Source: Chamaelirium japonicum (Eukaryota > Streptophyta > Magnoliopsida > Liliales > Melanthiaceae). From it: a DNA stretch of 64,000 nucleotides. The notes beneath the pieces were generated by a model. It saw only the letters and a program-made list of their open reading frames with translations. It searched no databases and was not told where the DNA came from. A program made the translations under genes and the position numbers. Positions within the stretch are counted from its first letter, which is position 1. Each line of letters opens with the position of its first letter. Shown here in pieces: positions 9,297 through 23,339 of the stretch. The stretch is from NCBI GenBank assembly GCA_947650365.1, contig CANTAL010000020.1, positions 1,612,001 to 1,676,000 of the forward strand. Reading direction: 5' to 3'.

Positions 9297-11241
9297 TGTA
9301 GTTCGTGTGTCCTTAGCGTGGATTTTCTATATTAACATTAATAAAGATAACTTTGGTTATTGCTTTAATTAGAATACTACTTTGGTATATGATAATACTC
9401 ATATAATAAAAGGACCCTAAGGAACACAGTAGGCCACTAAGGCGCATGAAGGATCCATGCTTGGGAGACCTAGTGGACCAGTTCTGTGCAAACCTAGAAC
9501 TAGTTCACAGCTTAGGTGATGCCGGTCGCTTCACCGAGAACAAGCTGTTGGCAGGTAGAGGATATGGTGAAGTCTTCACCCTGGAAATATGGGATTCCTA
9601 TTCACCTGACCAAGCACGATAATCGTGTTAAACAAGAATCAAGACGGTGCACAGTTCAGTGATTCAGATACTGGTGCATAAACCGTCTTACTACTATAGA
9701 TAATCTGTCCTTAACCCTAAGGGACCATGCTTACTGGGCCAACCAGTTGTGTGGTGCTTTGATGTGCCAATGTGTGCGGACCTTCCTTAGTCCAATACCA
9801 CGATACGTTGGGTTACCCGGCTGGCGCTTGAGTGACATGTAATCCCTACAGGTTATCCGATATCCAGTGATGGATGGGTGCGTTTTGATGAGTCAATCTA
9901 TCCACACAGTTAACCCAGGCCAGGTGGTTGTCAGTATGACTAACGATATTTCGGATGTTAGGCATAGTACCGGAAGGTGTGTGGTGTTATAGATGACAAG
10001 TCATCAAACCCTAGTCAGATGATCGATCGGGATCTGACGGTGCTCCCCACCGCCCGAGTCTTATCATGGCACCAGTAATAGGAGGGACTAAGGATTATCG
10101 GAGTATAGTAGAGAACAGGATTACGAGGGAGTAACATAAGTTTAGGATCACTAGAGTTCAACTCGCGTCACACTCTGAGTGGTTACGCGGGTTAATCGGA
10201 TTAGGGCTGATTAACGAAACTTTTGATGTGTCATCGGAACAGTTAATCAGGGATCCGATTGGAGCTAGAGATCCCGAACCCTAAAGGTTCCACCATGTCG
10301 TTGTGTATAGGAATTGTTCCCCGACCTAGTTGGATACGTTGGATGCGTGGTAGCGTAAGCCCGAAGCCTAAGAACCTAATTCACATGTGTTACGGACCGT
10401 AGGGGTATTTTGGTAAATATTAAAATATAGCTCAGAATATATTGAATATGGATCTTAGAATAAGCAGAATAATTCTAGGAGCTCACAGGCGCTGACGGAA
10501 CTCGATTCCGAGTAGCGCACCTCACTCAGTCTCTCTTTCAGTTTTTCACTTTTTGTGAAGGGCGTTTTCGTCCAGGCTTCATGATAGACATTGGAAATCC
10601 CTAAAAATAAGCCCCCCCCCCTCATCCTAATCCTATTAAGACCGCCCCTAGCTTCCTTGAAGCCATGGGAGACTGGCCCTATAAGTAGAATAGGGAGAGG
10701 GAGGGCCGGCCCTATGCTCCCTCTCCTCCCAAAAATCTGAACCCCCCTCATTTGCTCCTCCTTTGTGGTTTCGGCCAAGGAAAAGAGAGAAAGAAGAAGG
10801 GAGAAGAAAGAGGAAGGAAGGAGAAGGAAGAAAGGAGAAAGAGAAGGAGAAAATCTCACGGCTCGCCATCATCTTCGCAACAGATTCCTCCGTCGGCTCG
10901 TAATCCCCGCACTCAGAGACGGGATTTCGAGGATTCTTCAATTCGCAAAGGACAATGTGCTATCTGACAATTTCCCTTGCGATTCAAGTATGGTTCTTCA
11001 TCATTCCATCATCTCCGGATCATAGATCCAAAAGGTATGATGATTCTAAATACCTAACTAGATGCATACATGTCTTCCATATATCGTAGTATGCCTCTAG
11101 GGTGTTCGCATATATCCTAAGATCATAGATTTGCATGTAGATTGTTTTGTAGAATTAATTATAATGAAACATACACCGTATGATCTTCAGATCTTTCTTT
11201 TGCTTCCGCTATGACTCTGATAAGCGGATCCAATTCCAACA
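9297..11241 (+). mobile_element. 3' LTR of the copia element (about 1.95 kb)
   Basis: The segment begins TGTAG just after the polypurine tract and ends CCAACA where satellite sequence begins, so it has the TG...CA ends of an LTR. No protein is credible inside; a purine-rich stretch (10780-10855) and a C-homopolymer of about 12 (near 10610) produce spurious frames. Only one LTR is in the window, so the length rests on its two edges. The bases after it (11242-11246, GTTTA) are a candidate target duplication. Confidence 0.8.
10679..10687 (+). promoter_or_regulatory. probable TATA box of the copia LTR
   Basis: CTATAAGTA within 'ggccctataagtagaatagg' lies about two-thirds into the LTR, followed by a purine-rich leader. 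It is a plausible U3/R promoter; no second LTR is available for comparison. Confidence 0.5.
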
Positions 11242-13960
11242 GTTTATTATTTATAGGGTAAGCTTACTTATGGCCTAAGCAATCTGTGGGAAACCCTAAT
11301 CCATAGGAGAAGAGAGAAGAGAACGAAGAGATTTAATTATATTATACGACCCCTTTAGGGTGGAGCAAGTTTGATGGCTCTCTCTTTCTCCAATCTCACA
11401 ACACGTTAATTAGTAAACTTAATTATTAAATTATGTAAATTATTTAATAAATAAATAAATAATTAATTTAATTAAAAAAATTATAGTAATATTACTATGA
11501 TAATCTTAATAACGTTGAGATGATACAATTGAGAAGTGGAGTTTTAGAATTTAAATTCCTTCTTACTTTATGCCTATACTCGTGGCGATAATCAATTATA
11601 TATAATTAAATATTTATAAGGTAAGCTTACTAATTAAGAGAATTGATTTAATAATTATTTAAATAAATAATTAATACGACCCCTTTACGGTGGGGCACGT
11701 TAGATCGGATGGCTGTCCACTATCGGATCTCTCCCATGGATTAGGGTTTTCCATAGATTGCTTAGGCCCTAAGTAAGCTTACCCTATAAATAATATACTA
11801 TCCGTTTAGGGTGGGGCACGTTTGATGGCTCTCTCTTTCTTCCATCTTACAACACATTATCAGAACGAACATATCGAGCCCAACCGACCAGTCACAAAAA
11901 AACGGAGAGAGAAACGAAGACAGAAGAGAGAGAAGAAGATATAATTCAAAAAATAATAATTTAAATAAATTACTATGTAATTAAATAATTAAAAAAAAAT
12001 ATTAAATTATGAAATATTAATTAAAATAAATAAAAAAATTAATTATTTAATTTGTAATAAAATAAAATAATAATTTAATAACTATTTACTTATTATTTAA
12101 ATAATAAGGTAATTATTTGAATACATAAATAATAAAATATTTTTCTAAATAAATTAATTTTTTTTAAAAAAATCAAATTAATATTATTTAATTATTATTT
12201 AAATAATAAATAAATTATTTAAATAATTTAATTATTTAGTTATATAGATAATTAAATATTTATTTAATTATTTAATTATTTAATTTATTAAACAAATTAA
12301 ATTAATTAAATAATAGGAAGTAAAGAAGGAAGATGAGGCATACCCGAATTTTTTGCTTTAAAAAGAATTTATAATTTTCTTTAAAAAATTAAAAATATTA
12401 CAACTGTTTTGAGATCGTTCGATCGGATGGCTGTCCACCGTCGGATCTCTCCCATGGATTAGGATTTTTTATAGATTACTTAGGCTCTAAGTATGCTTAC
12501 CCTATAAATAATATATGACACATTTTGGGTGGAGCACGTTTGATGGCTTTCTCTTTCTCTCATCTCACAACACGTTATCAGCATAAACATGTCAAGCCCA
12601 ACCGACCAGTTATAAGAAAACAGAGAGAAACAAAGACAGAAGAGAGAAGAAAAAAGAAAAGAACGGATAGATAAATAAAGAGAGAAGAGAGAAGAAGTCC
12701 TACTCTAGTCCATTCACCACTGGTATAAGTATAAAGTAAGAAAGAATCTATATTCCAAAACTCCACTTCTTAATATTTATATGACCCCTTTAGGGTGGGG
12801 TACGTTTGACGACTCACTTTTTCATCATCACAAAACACGTTATTAGCACTGACAATCCGAGCCCAACCGACCAGTCACAAGAAAACAAAGAGAGAAAGGA
12901 AGACAGAAGAGAGAGAAGAAGAGAGAAGAGACGGGGAAATAAACAAAGAGAGAAGATAGAAGAAGTCCTGCTCCAACCCATTGGCCACGGGTATAGGTAT
13001 GAAGTAAGAAGAAATCTAATTAGTGTGGGGCACGTTTGATGACTCTCTCTTTCTCCCATCTCACAATATATTATCAGCACAAATATATCGAGCCCAGCTG
13101 ACCAGACATAAGAAAACAGAGAGAGAAACAAAGACAGAAGAGAGAGAAGAAGAAAAAAGAAAACAGTGAATAAACGAATAGAGCAGAGAGAAGTCCTGCT
13201 CCAGTCCATTCGCCATGGGTATAGGTATGAAATAAGAAGGAATCTAAATTCCAAAACTCCACTTCTCAATAATATAATTAAATCTCTCTGTTCTCTTCTC
13301 TCTTCTCCCATGGATTAGGGTTTTTCATAGATTGCTTAGGCCCAAGTTAGCTTACCCTATAAATAAAATCGACCCCTTTAGGGTGGGGCATGTTTGACGG
13401 CTCTCTCTTACTCCCATCTAATAAAATGTTATCATCACAAACATATCTAGCCCAACCGACCAGTCACAAGAAAATAAAGAGAGAAACGAAGACAAAAGAG
13501 AGAGAAAAGAACAAAGAATTAACTATTTAAATAGTCTCTTCTCACACGGGTATAGGTGTGAAGTAAGAAGGAATATAAATTCTAAAACTCCACAAAAAAG
13601 AGAGAAGAAGATAGAAGAGAACGAAGAGATAAATGAAAAGAGAAGAGAGAAGAAGTCCTACTCCAGTCTATTGGCCATGTGTATAGGTGTGAAGTAAGAA
13701 AGAGTCTAAATTCCAAAACTCCACTTTTCAATATTTATACAACCCTTTTAGGGTAGGGTATGTTTGACGGCTCTCTTTTTCTCCCATCTCACAATACTTT
13801 ATCAACACGAACATGTCGATCCCCACCGACCAGTCATAAGAAAACGGTAAGAGAAAGAAGAAGAGAGAAGAGAACAGAGATGTAAACAAAGAGAGAAGAG
13901 AGAAGAAGTCTTCCAGTTTATTGGCCACGGGTATAGGTGTGAAGTAAGAAGGAATCTAAA
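11242..13960 (+). repeat. 2.7-kb block, inverted copy at 27520-30235
   Basis: Anchors 11861/29618 and about 13530/27940 give a constant sum near 41475, so this block is the reverse complement of 27520-30235. Through the large inverted duplication it is also a direct copy of about 50.05-52.1 kb (for example 13020 with 51160 and 13530 with 51676). The copia LTR interrupts its left end. Confidence 0.75.
11940..12420 (+). repeat. AT-rich module
   Basis: Dominated by attatttaaataatta-like sequence, ending in a conserved tail (ggaagtaaagaaggaagatg, cacacccgaatttttt, ttcgatcggatggctgtcca). No coding content. A reversed start of the same module lies at 11411-11540. Confidence 0.75.
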
Positions 13961-15949
13961 TTCTAAAACTCTACTTTTGTCTTTGTTTCTCTCTCCATTT
14001 TCTTGCGACTGGTCGGCTGGGCTCGATATATTCGTACAGATAACGTGTTGTGAAATAGGAGAAAGAGAGAGTCGTCAAACATATCCCATCCTAAAGAGGT
14101 CGTATATTATTTATAGGGTAAGCTTATTTAGGGCCTAAGCAATCTATAGGAAACCCTAATCCATGGGAGACGAGATAAGAGAATAGAGAGATTTAATTAT
14201 ATTATTGAGAAATAGAGTTTTAGAATTTAGATTCTTTCTTACTTCATATCTATACCCGTGGCCAATGGACTGCATCACGATTTCTTCTTTCTTCTCTCTT
14301 CGTTTATCTCTCTGTTCTTCTCTCACTTTTGTCTTTGTTTCTCTCTCTGTTTTCTTGTGACTGGTCGGCTAGGCCCAATATGTTTGTGCTGATAACGTGT
14401 TGTGTGATGGGAAAAAGAGAGAGACGTCAAACGTGCCCCACCCTAAAGGGGTCATATAAATATTTAGAAATGGTGTTTTGGAATTTAGATTCCTTCTTAC
14501 TTCACACCCGTGTCCAATGGACTGAAGCCGGAATTCTTCTCTCTTCTCTCTTCATTTATTTCTCTCTTCTCTTCTCTCTTCTTCTCTCTCTTCTGTCTTC
14601 GGTTCTCTCTCCGTTTTCTTGTGACTGGTCGATTGGGCTCGATATGCTCGTGCTGATAACGTGTTGTGTGATGAGAGAAAGAGAGAGTCATCAAACATGC
14701 CCCACCTTAAAAGGGTCGTATAGTATTTATAGGATAAGATTACTTAGGACCTAAATAATCTATCAAAAACCCTAATCCATAGGAGAAGAGAGAAGATAAC
14801 GAAGAGATTTAATTATATTAATTAGAAGTGGAGTTTTAGAATTTAGATTTCTTCTTACTTCACACCTATACCCATAGCGAATGGACTGGAGTGGGACTTC
14901 TTCTCTCTTCTCTCTTCGTTTATCTTTCCGTTCTCTTCTCTATTCTTCTCTCTTCTCACTACACGTTATCAGTACAAACATATCGAGCCCAGTTAACCAG
15001 TCACAAGAAAACGATGTAAGAAACAAAGACAGAAAAGAAAGAATAAGAGAAAAGAGAACGGAGAGATAAATAAAGAGAAAAGAAGATAAATAAAATATTT
15101 TTCATACTCATAAATTTATATAAATTATTTAAATATTTAAATAATAACATTAAGATGATACTATTTAAATATTTAAAGAAACGATATATTTTATAATATT
15201 TAAGAAAATATTAATTAAAATAAATAAAATAAATAGGCAATCTCCTATCTTATAACACGTTCTCAGCACGAATATGTCGAGCCCAGCAGACCAGTCACAA
15301 GAAAACAGAGAGAGAAACGAAGACAAAAGAGAGAGAAAAGAATGGAGAGATAAATAAAATGAGAAGAGAGAAGAAGTCCTACTCTAGTCCATTCGTCACG
15401 GTTATAGGTGTGAAGTAAGAAGAAATCTAAATTCCAACACTCCATATCTCAATAATATAATTAGATCGCTCCGTTATCTTCTCTCTTCTCCCATGTGTTA
15501 GGGTTTCCTATAGATTGCTTAGGCCCTAAGTAAACTTACCCTATAAATAATATATGACCCCTTTAGGGTGGGGCACGTTTGACGGCTCTCTCTTTCTCCT
15601 ATCTCATAATATATTATCAATACGAACATGTCAAGCCCAGCCGACCAATCATAAGAAAATAGAGAGAAAAACGAAGACAGAAGAGAGAGCAGAAGAAAGA
15701 AAAGAACGAAGAGATAAAGGAAGAAAGAAGAGAGAAAAAATCCTACTCCAATCCATTGGCCACAGGTATATGTGTGAAATAAGAAGGAATCTAAATTCCA
15801 AAACTCTACAGAAGAGAGAGAAGAAGAGAGAAAAGAACGAAGAGATAAATAAAGAGAAAAAAGAGAAGAAGTCCTACTCAAGTCCATTGGCCATGGGTAT
15901 AGGTGTGAAAAAAGAAGGAATCTAAATTTCAAAACTCTACTTCTCAATA

Positions 15950-16915
15950 GTATCATCTTAACGTTATTATGATTATCATAATAATATTACAATAACTTTT
16001 TTAATTAAATTAATTTTTTATTTAAATAGTAAATAATTTAATAATTTAAAAAAATTATTAAATATTTTTTTAGTAAAATAATTAATTTATTTACTTATTT
16101 AAATATTTAATTAAAATTATTATTTTATTTATTTATTTATTATTATATTATTAAATAATTAAACAAGGTAACTATTTATTTATTTAAATTATTAAATAAA
16201 TAAATAATAATTAAATTATATATTTAATTAATTATTTTTTAATTAGTTATTTTATAAAATTATATTTTATCTTTAATTAATTAAATATTTAGTTAATTAT
16301 TGAAATATTTAAAAACTTATTTAGTGAAGAAATATATTAAATAGATTATTTACTAAAATTAATAAATAATTTAAATATTAAATAATTTAATTGTTAAATA
16401 AATAATAAAAAAGTAAAATTTTATGTAATGAAATAATGAAATAATTATTTTATTAAATTATAAAATATTAATTACAATTAACTAAAAAATTATTTATTTA
16501 ATTAATTAATAAAATAAAAAAATAATTTAATAACTATTTACTAATTATTTAAATAATTAGTTAATCATTTTAATATATAAATAATAATTTTTTTATTTAA
16601 ATAATAATTTTTTTAAATAACAAAATAAATATTTATTTATTTTAATATTTGAATAATAAATAAATAATTTAAATAATTTAGTTATTTAATTATATATATA
16701 ATTAAATATTTATTTAAATATTTAATTTATTAAACTAATTAAATTAATTAAATAATAGGAAGTAATGAAGGAAGATGAGTCACACCCGAAATTTTTACTT
16801 TTAAAATAATTTATTTTTTTCTTTATAAAAATTTAAGACATTACAACTGTTATGAGATTGTTCGATGGGAAGGCTATCTATCGTCGGATCTCTCCCATGG
16901 ATTAAGGTTTCCCAT
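15950..16915 (+). repeat. AT-rich module, full length
   Basis: About 970 bp, from 'acgttattatgattatcata' through TTAATTATTTAAAT-type sequence to the conserved 'gatgagtcacacccgaaatt' and gatcggatggctgtcc-like tail. It matches 21080-22000 directly and 61110-62060 inverted. No gene; it could act as a scaffold attachment region, which is only inferred from composition. Confidence 0.75.
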
Positions 16916-19900
16916 AGATTGCTTAGGCCTTAAGTAAACTTACCCTATAAATAATATACGACCCCTTTCCTATAGATTGCTTAGGCCCTAAGTAAGCTTA
17001 CCCTATAAATAATATACGTCCCCTTTAGGGTGGGGCTCGTTTGACGGCTCTCTCTTTCTCCCATCTCACAATATATTATCAGCACGAATATGTCAAGCCC
17101 AACCGACCAGTCATAAGAAAATGGAGAAAGAAATAGAGATAGAAGAGAGAGAAGAGAAAAGAGAATGAAGAGATAAATGATGAAAGAAGAGAGGAAAAGT
17201 CCTACTCCAGTCTTTTGGCCATGGGTATAGGTATGAAATAAGAATGAATCTAAAGTCCAAAACTCCACATCTCTATAATATAATTAAATCTCTCCATTCT
17301 TTTTTTTCTCTTATCTCACAACACGTTATCAACACGAAAATATCGAGCCCAGTCAACCTGTCACAAGAAATCAAAGACAGAAACGAAGACAGAAGAAAGA
17401 GAAGAAGAAAAAAGAGAATGAAGAGATAAACAAAGAGAGAAGAGAGAAGAAGTCCTGCTCTAGTCCATTGGCCATGGGTATATATGTGAAGTAAGAAGAA
17501 ATCTAAATTCTAAAACTCCACTTCTCAATAGTCTCATCTCAACGTTATTATGACTATCATAGTAATATTACTATAATTTTTTTAATTAAATTAATTATTT
17601 ATTTAATTATTAAATAGGTATGAAGTAAGAAAGAATCTAAATTCCAAAACTTTACTTCTCAATATTTATACGACCCCTTTAGGGTGGGGCACGTTTGATG
17701 GATCTCTCTTTATCCCATCTCACAATACGTTATCAGTACGAATATGTCAAGCCCTGCCAACTAGTCGCAAGAAAACGAAAAGAGAAATAAAGACAGAAGA
17801 AAGAGAAGAAAAGAGAAAAGAACTAAGAGAAATAAAGACAGAATATTCTCTCTTCGTTTATCTATTCGTTATCTTCTCTCTTCTTCTCTCTTTTTTGTAT
17901 TTGTTTCTCTCTTAATTAAATAATTATATTATTTAATTAAATTATTTAGGTAGAAGAGAGAAAAGAACAGAGAGTTAAACCAAGAGAGAAGGGGAGAAGA
18001 AGTCATGCTCCAGTCCATTGGCCACGGGTATAGGTGTGACGTAAGAAGGAATCTAAATTCCAAAACTCCACAGACGAGAGAAAATAAGAAAGAAGAGAAC
18101 AGAGAAGAGAGAGAAGAATAGACAAGAGAACGTAGAGATAAACAAAAAGAGAAGAGAGAAAAAGTCCTACTCCAGTCCATTGATCACGGGTATAAGTGTA
18201 AAGTAAAAGGGAATCTAAATTCCAAAACTCCATAAAAGATAGAGAAGATAAGGACAGACTTCTATTTAATTATTAAAACTAGAGAGATTTATAATATTTT
18301 ATTTAGGTTCCCTTCTCTCTTCTAACAATATATTATCAGCTTGAACATGTCGAGTCCAACCAACTAGTCACAAGAAAACAGAGAGAGAAATAAAGACAGA
18401 AGAGAGATAAAAAAAGAGAAAAGAATAGAGAGATAAACAAAGAGAGAAGAGATAAGAAGTCCTGCTCCAGTCCATTCGCCACGGGTATAGGTGTGAAGTA
18501 AGAAGGAATCTAAATTCCAAAACTCCACTTCTCAATATTTATTTGACCCCTTTAGGGTGCGGCACGTGTGACGGTTCTCCCGTTCTCCCATCTCACAATA
18601 CGTTATTAGTACGAATATATCGTGCCCAGCAGACCAGTCAAAAGAAAACGGAGAGAGAAACAAAGACAGAAGAGAGAGAGAAGAAGAAAGAAGAGGATGG
18701 AGAGATAAACGAAGAAAGAAGAAGTCCTACCCAAGTCTATTGACCACGGGTATAGGTGTGAAGTAAGAAGAAATCTAAATTCAAAAACTCCACCGAAAAG
18801 AGAGAAGAAGAGAAAAGAGAATGGGGAGATAAATAAAATAAGAAGAGAGAAGAAGTCCTGCTCCAAGTCATTGCCTATGGGTATAGGTGTGAAGTAAGAA
18901 GGAATCTAAATTCCAAAACTTCACTTTTGTCTTTGTTTCTCAATCCGTTTTCTTACGTCTGGTCAGTTGGGCTCAACATATTTGTGCTGATAATGTGTTA
19001 TGAGATGAGAGAAAGAGAGAGCCATCAAATGTGCCCCACCCTAAAGGGGTCATAAATTATTTATTATTTATAGAGTAAGCATACTTTAGGCCTAAGTAAT
19101 CTATGGTAAACCCTAATCCGTAGGAGAAGAGAGAAGAGAATGGCGAGAGTAAATTATATTATTGAGAAGTGGATTTTTGGAATTTAGATTACTTCTTACT
19201 TTACACATAAACCCGTAGTTAATGGACTGGAGCAGGACTTCTCTCTTCTATTTTCGTTTATCTCTCCGTTCTCTTCTCTCTTATTCTCTCTTCTGACTTT
19301 GTTTCTCTCTTTGTTTTCTTGTAACTAGTCAGCTGGGCTCGACATGTTCCTGCTGATAACGTATTGTGAGATGGGAGAATGAGAAAGCCGTCAAATGTGC
19401 CCCACCCTAAAGGGGTCGTATAAATATTAAGAAGTTGAGTTTTGGAATTTAGATTCCTTCTTACTTCACACCTATACCCATGGCCAATGGCCTGGAGATG
19501 ACTTCTTCTCTCTTCGTTTATCCTTTCCTTCTATTTTCTTTTTTTCTCATTCTTCTATTATCGTTTCTCTCTTCATTTTCTATTCTCTTTTTTTCTCTCT
19601 CTTCTGTCTTCATTTCTCTCTGTTTTCTTGTGACTGGTAGGCTAGGCTCGTCATGTTCGTGCTGATAATGTATTGTGAGGTGGAAGAAAAAGAGATCCAT
19701 CAAATATGCCCTTTCCTAAAGGTGTCATATAAATATTGAGAAGTAAAGTTTTGTAATTTAGATTCCTTCTTACTTCACACCTATACCTGTGGCTAATGGA
19801 CTGGAGCAGGAATTCTTTTCTTTTCATACTGATAATATAACTATAATTTTTTAAATTAAATTAATTGTTTAATTAAAATGAAGAGAGTTTTGGAATTTAC

Positions 19901-21079
19901 TATGATAATCATAATAAAATTAAGATGGTACTACTAAGAAGTGGAGTTTTGGAATTTAGATTTCTTCTTACTTCACACATACACCCATGGCGAATGGACT
20001 GGAGCAGGACTTCTTATCTTTTCTCTCTTCATTTATCTCTCTGTTCTCTTCTCTTTTATTCTCTCTCTTTTGTCTTTGTTTCTCTTTTCGTTTTCTTACG
20101 ACTCCTCGACTGAGCTCAAAATGTTCGTGTTAATAACGTATTGTGAGATGGGAGAAAGAGAGACCTGCCAAATATGCCCCACCCTAAAGGGGTCATATAT
20201 TATTTATAGGGTAAGCTTACTTAGGGCCTAAGCAATCTATAAGAAACCCTAATCCATGGGAGAAGAGAGAAGAGAATGAAGAGATTTAATTATATTATTG
20301 AGAAGTAGAGTTTTGGAATTTAGATTTCTTCTTACTTTACACCTATACCCTTGGCGAATGGACTGGAGTAAGACTTCTCTCTTCTCTCATCATTTATCTT
20401 TCTGTTATATTCTCTCTTCTCACAACACATTATCAGCATGAACATATCGAGCACAGCCGAGCAGTCACAAGAAAACGATACGAGAAACGAAGGCAAAAGA
20501 GAGAGAAGAAGAGAGAAGAGAACAGAGAGATAAATGAAGAAGAAGAAGAGAAATAAAATATTTTTCATGCTCATAAATTTATATAAATTATTTAATAATT
20601 ATATAATATTTTATAATTTAATATTTAAATAATAACGTTGAGATGATACTATTTAAATATTTAAAGAAATGATATACTTTATAATATTTAAAGAAATATT
20701 AATTAAAATAAATAAAATAAATAAGTAATCTCCCATCTCATAATATGTTATCAGTCGAGACATATCAAGCCCAGCATACCAGTCTCAAAAAAATATAAAA
20801 AGAAATGAAAACAGAAGAGATTGAAGGAGTGAGAAGAGAACGAAGAGATAAACAAAGAGAGAAGAGAGAAGTCCTGCTACAGTCTATTCACCAGGGTATA
20901 GATGTGAAGTAAGAAGGAATCTAAATTCCATAACTCAACAGAAGATAGAGAATAAGAGAGAAGAGAACGGAGCGATAAATGAAGAGAGAATAAAGAAGAA
21001 GTCTTGCTCAAGCCATTGGCCAGGGTAATTGGTGTGAAGTAAGAAGGAATCTAAATTCCAAAACTCCACTTCTCAATAG

Positions 21080-22000
21080 TTTCATCTCAACGTTTTTATG
21101 ATTATTATAGTAATATTACTAAATTTTTTTTAATTAAATTAATTATTAATTTATTTATTAAATAATTTAATAATTTAAATGATATAATAAATAATTTTTG
21201 AGTAAAAAATTTAATTTTTAACTTATCTAATTATTTTATTTATTTATTTATTACTATATTACTAAATAATAAAATTATATAATGATTTAATTATTTAAAT
21301 TATTAAATAAAGAAATATTGATTTAATAATATAATTATAATATTTATTTATTTTATAAGTTATTTTTTAAAATATTATTTTATTTTAAATAATGAAATAA
21401 TTGGTTAATTATTTAAATATTTATAAACTTATTTAGTGAATAAATATATTAAATAGAATATTTACTAAAAAATAAAATAATTTAATTATTAAATAATTTT
21501 ATTATTAAATAAATAATAATAAAATAAATTATTATATTATTAGATAATTAAATAATTAATTTATTAAATTATAAAATATTAAATAAAATTTTAAAAAATA
21601 TTTATTTAATTAAGTAATAAAATTAAAAAATAATTAAATAACTATTTACTTATTATTTAAATAATTAGTTAATTATTTGAATATATAAATAATAAAATAT
21701 TTTTAAAAAAACATAATATCTTTTGAAATAATCAAACAAATATTTTTTTATTTTAATATTTAAATAATAAATAAATTTTTTAAATAATTTAGTTATATAA
21801 TTATATAGATAATTAAATATTTATTTATTTATTTATTTATTTAATAATTTAATTTATTAAACTAATTAAATTAATTAAATATTAGGAAGTAAAGAAGTAA
21901 GATGAGGTAACCCGAATTTTTTATCTTAAAAATAATTTATATTTTTCCTTAAAAAAATTTAAAACATTACAATGTTATAAGATTGTTCGATGAGATTGTT
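21080..22000 (+). repeat. AT-rich module, full length
   Basis: Direct copy of 15950-16915 inside the 6.1-kb tandem duplication, with the same start and tail. The tail is slightly truncated (gatgaggtaacccgaatttt, then ataagattgttcgatgagat). Confidence 0.75.
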
Positions 22001-23339
22001 TAGGCTCTAAGTAAGCTTACCCTATAAATAATATACAACCCTTTTCCTATAGATTTCTTAGGCCCTAAGTAAGCTTACCCTATAAATAATATATGACCCC
22101 TTTAGGGTAGGGAACGTTTGATGACTATTTTTTTTTCCCATCTAACTACACGTTATCAGCACGAACATATAGAGCCCAACCGACCAGTCATAAGAAAACG
22201 GAGAGAGAAATGAAGATAGAAGAGAGAGAAGAAGAGAGAAGAGAACGAAGAGATAAATGAAGAGAGGAGAGAAGAAGTCCTACTCCAGTCCATTGCCACG
22301 GGTATAGGTGTGAAGTAAAAAGGAATCTAAATTCCAAAACTCTACTTCTCAATAATATAATTAAATCTCTCTATTCTCTTCTTTCTCCCACCTCATAACA
22401 CGTTATCAGCACGAAAATATCAAGCCCAGCCGACCAGTCATAAGAAAACAGAGAGAGAAAGGAAGATCAAAGAGCGAGAAGAAGAAAGGAGAGAACGGAG
22501 AGATAAACAAAGAGAGAAGAAAGAAGAAGTCCTGCTCCAGTCCATTGGCCATGGGTATAGGTGTAAAGTAAGAAGAAATCTAAATTCCAAAACTCCATAA
22601 AAAAGAGAGGAGAAAAAAGAAGAGAGCGGAGAGATAAATAAAGAGAAAAGAGAGAAGAAGTCCTGCTCCAGTCCATTGTCCATGGGTATAGGTGTGAAGT
22701 AAAAAGGAATCTAAATTTGAAAACTCCACTTCTATCGTCGTTATATCTCCGTTCTCTTCTTTCTTCTTCTCTCTAGTCTGTGTAATTTTAGAATTTTAAT
22801 TCCTTCTTAGTTCACACCTATACCCATAGTGAATGGACTAGAGCAGGACTTCTTCTCACTTATCTCTTTATTTATCTCTCTCTTCTCTTCTCTCTTCTTC
22901 TTTCTCATCTGTCTTAGTTTCTCTCTCAATTAAATAATTATATTATTTAATTAAATTATTTAGGTAGAAGTTAGAAGAGAACAGAGAAATAAACGAAGAA
23001 AGAAAGGGAGAAGAAGTCTTATTCCAGTCCATTGGCCACGGGTATAGGTGTGAAGTAAGAAGGAATCTAAATTTCAAAACTCTACTTCTATCTTCGTTTA
23101 TCTCTCCGTTCTCTTATCTATTCTTCTCTCTGTTTTGTGTAGTATTAGAATTTAGATTCCTTCTTACTTCACACCTATACCCATGGCGAATGGACTGGAG
23201 TAGGACTTCTTCTCTCTTCTCTCTTTATTTATCTCTCTGTTCTTTTCTCTGTTCTTCTCTCTCTTCTGTCTTAGTTTCTCTCTTAATTAAATAATTATAT
23301 TATTTAATAAAATTATTTAGGTAGAAGAGAGAAGAGAAC

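Larger units (their letters stand above)
7192..11241 (+). mobile_element. Ty1/copia element, 3' part (pol and 3' LTR)
   Basis: Copia order is visible: integrase C-terminal region, RT, RNase H, polypurine tract, LTR. The 5' part is separated by gypsy element 1, whose LTR ends at 7191 within integrase. The right edge (CCAACA at 11236-11241) meets satellite-like sequence, so the copia element inserted into the array. Its left target flank is outside the window. Confidence 0.9.

Noticed and set aside
11487-11495. TAATATTAC, the geminivirus origin nonanucleotide (also at 15982, 17563, 21111, 31350)
   Set aside because: It occurs inside A/T-only sequence as part of the palindrome TAGTAATATTACTA, without the GC-rich stem, iterons or any Rep-like coding sequence. 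Chance in AT-rich DNA is the better explanation.
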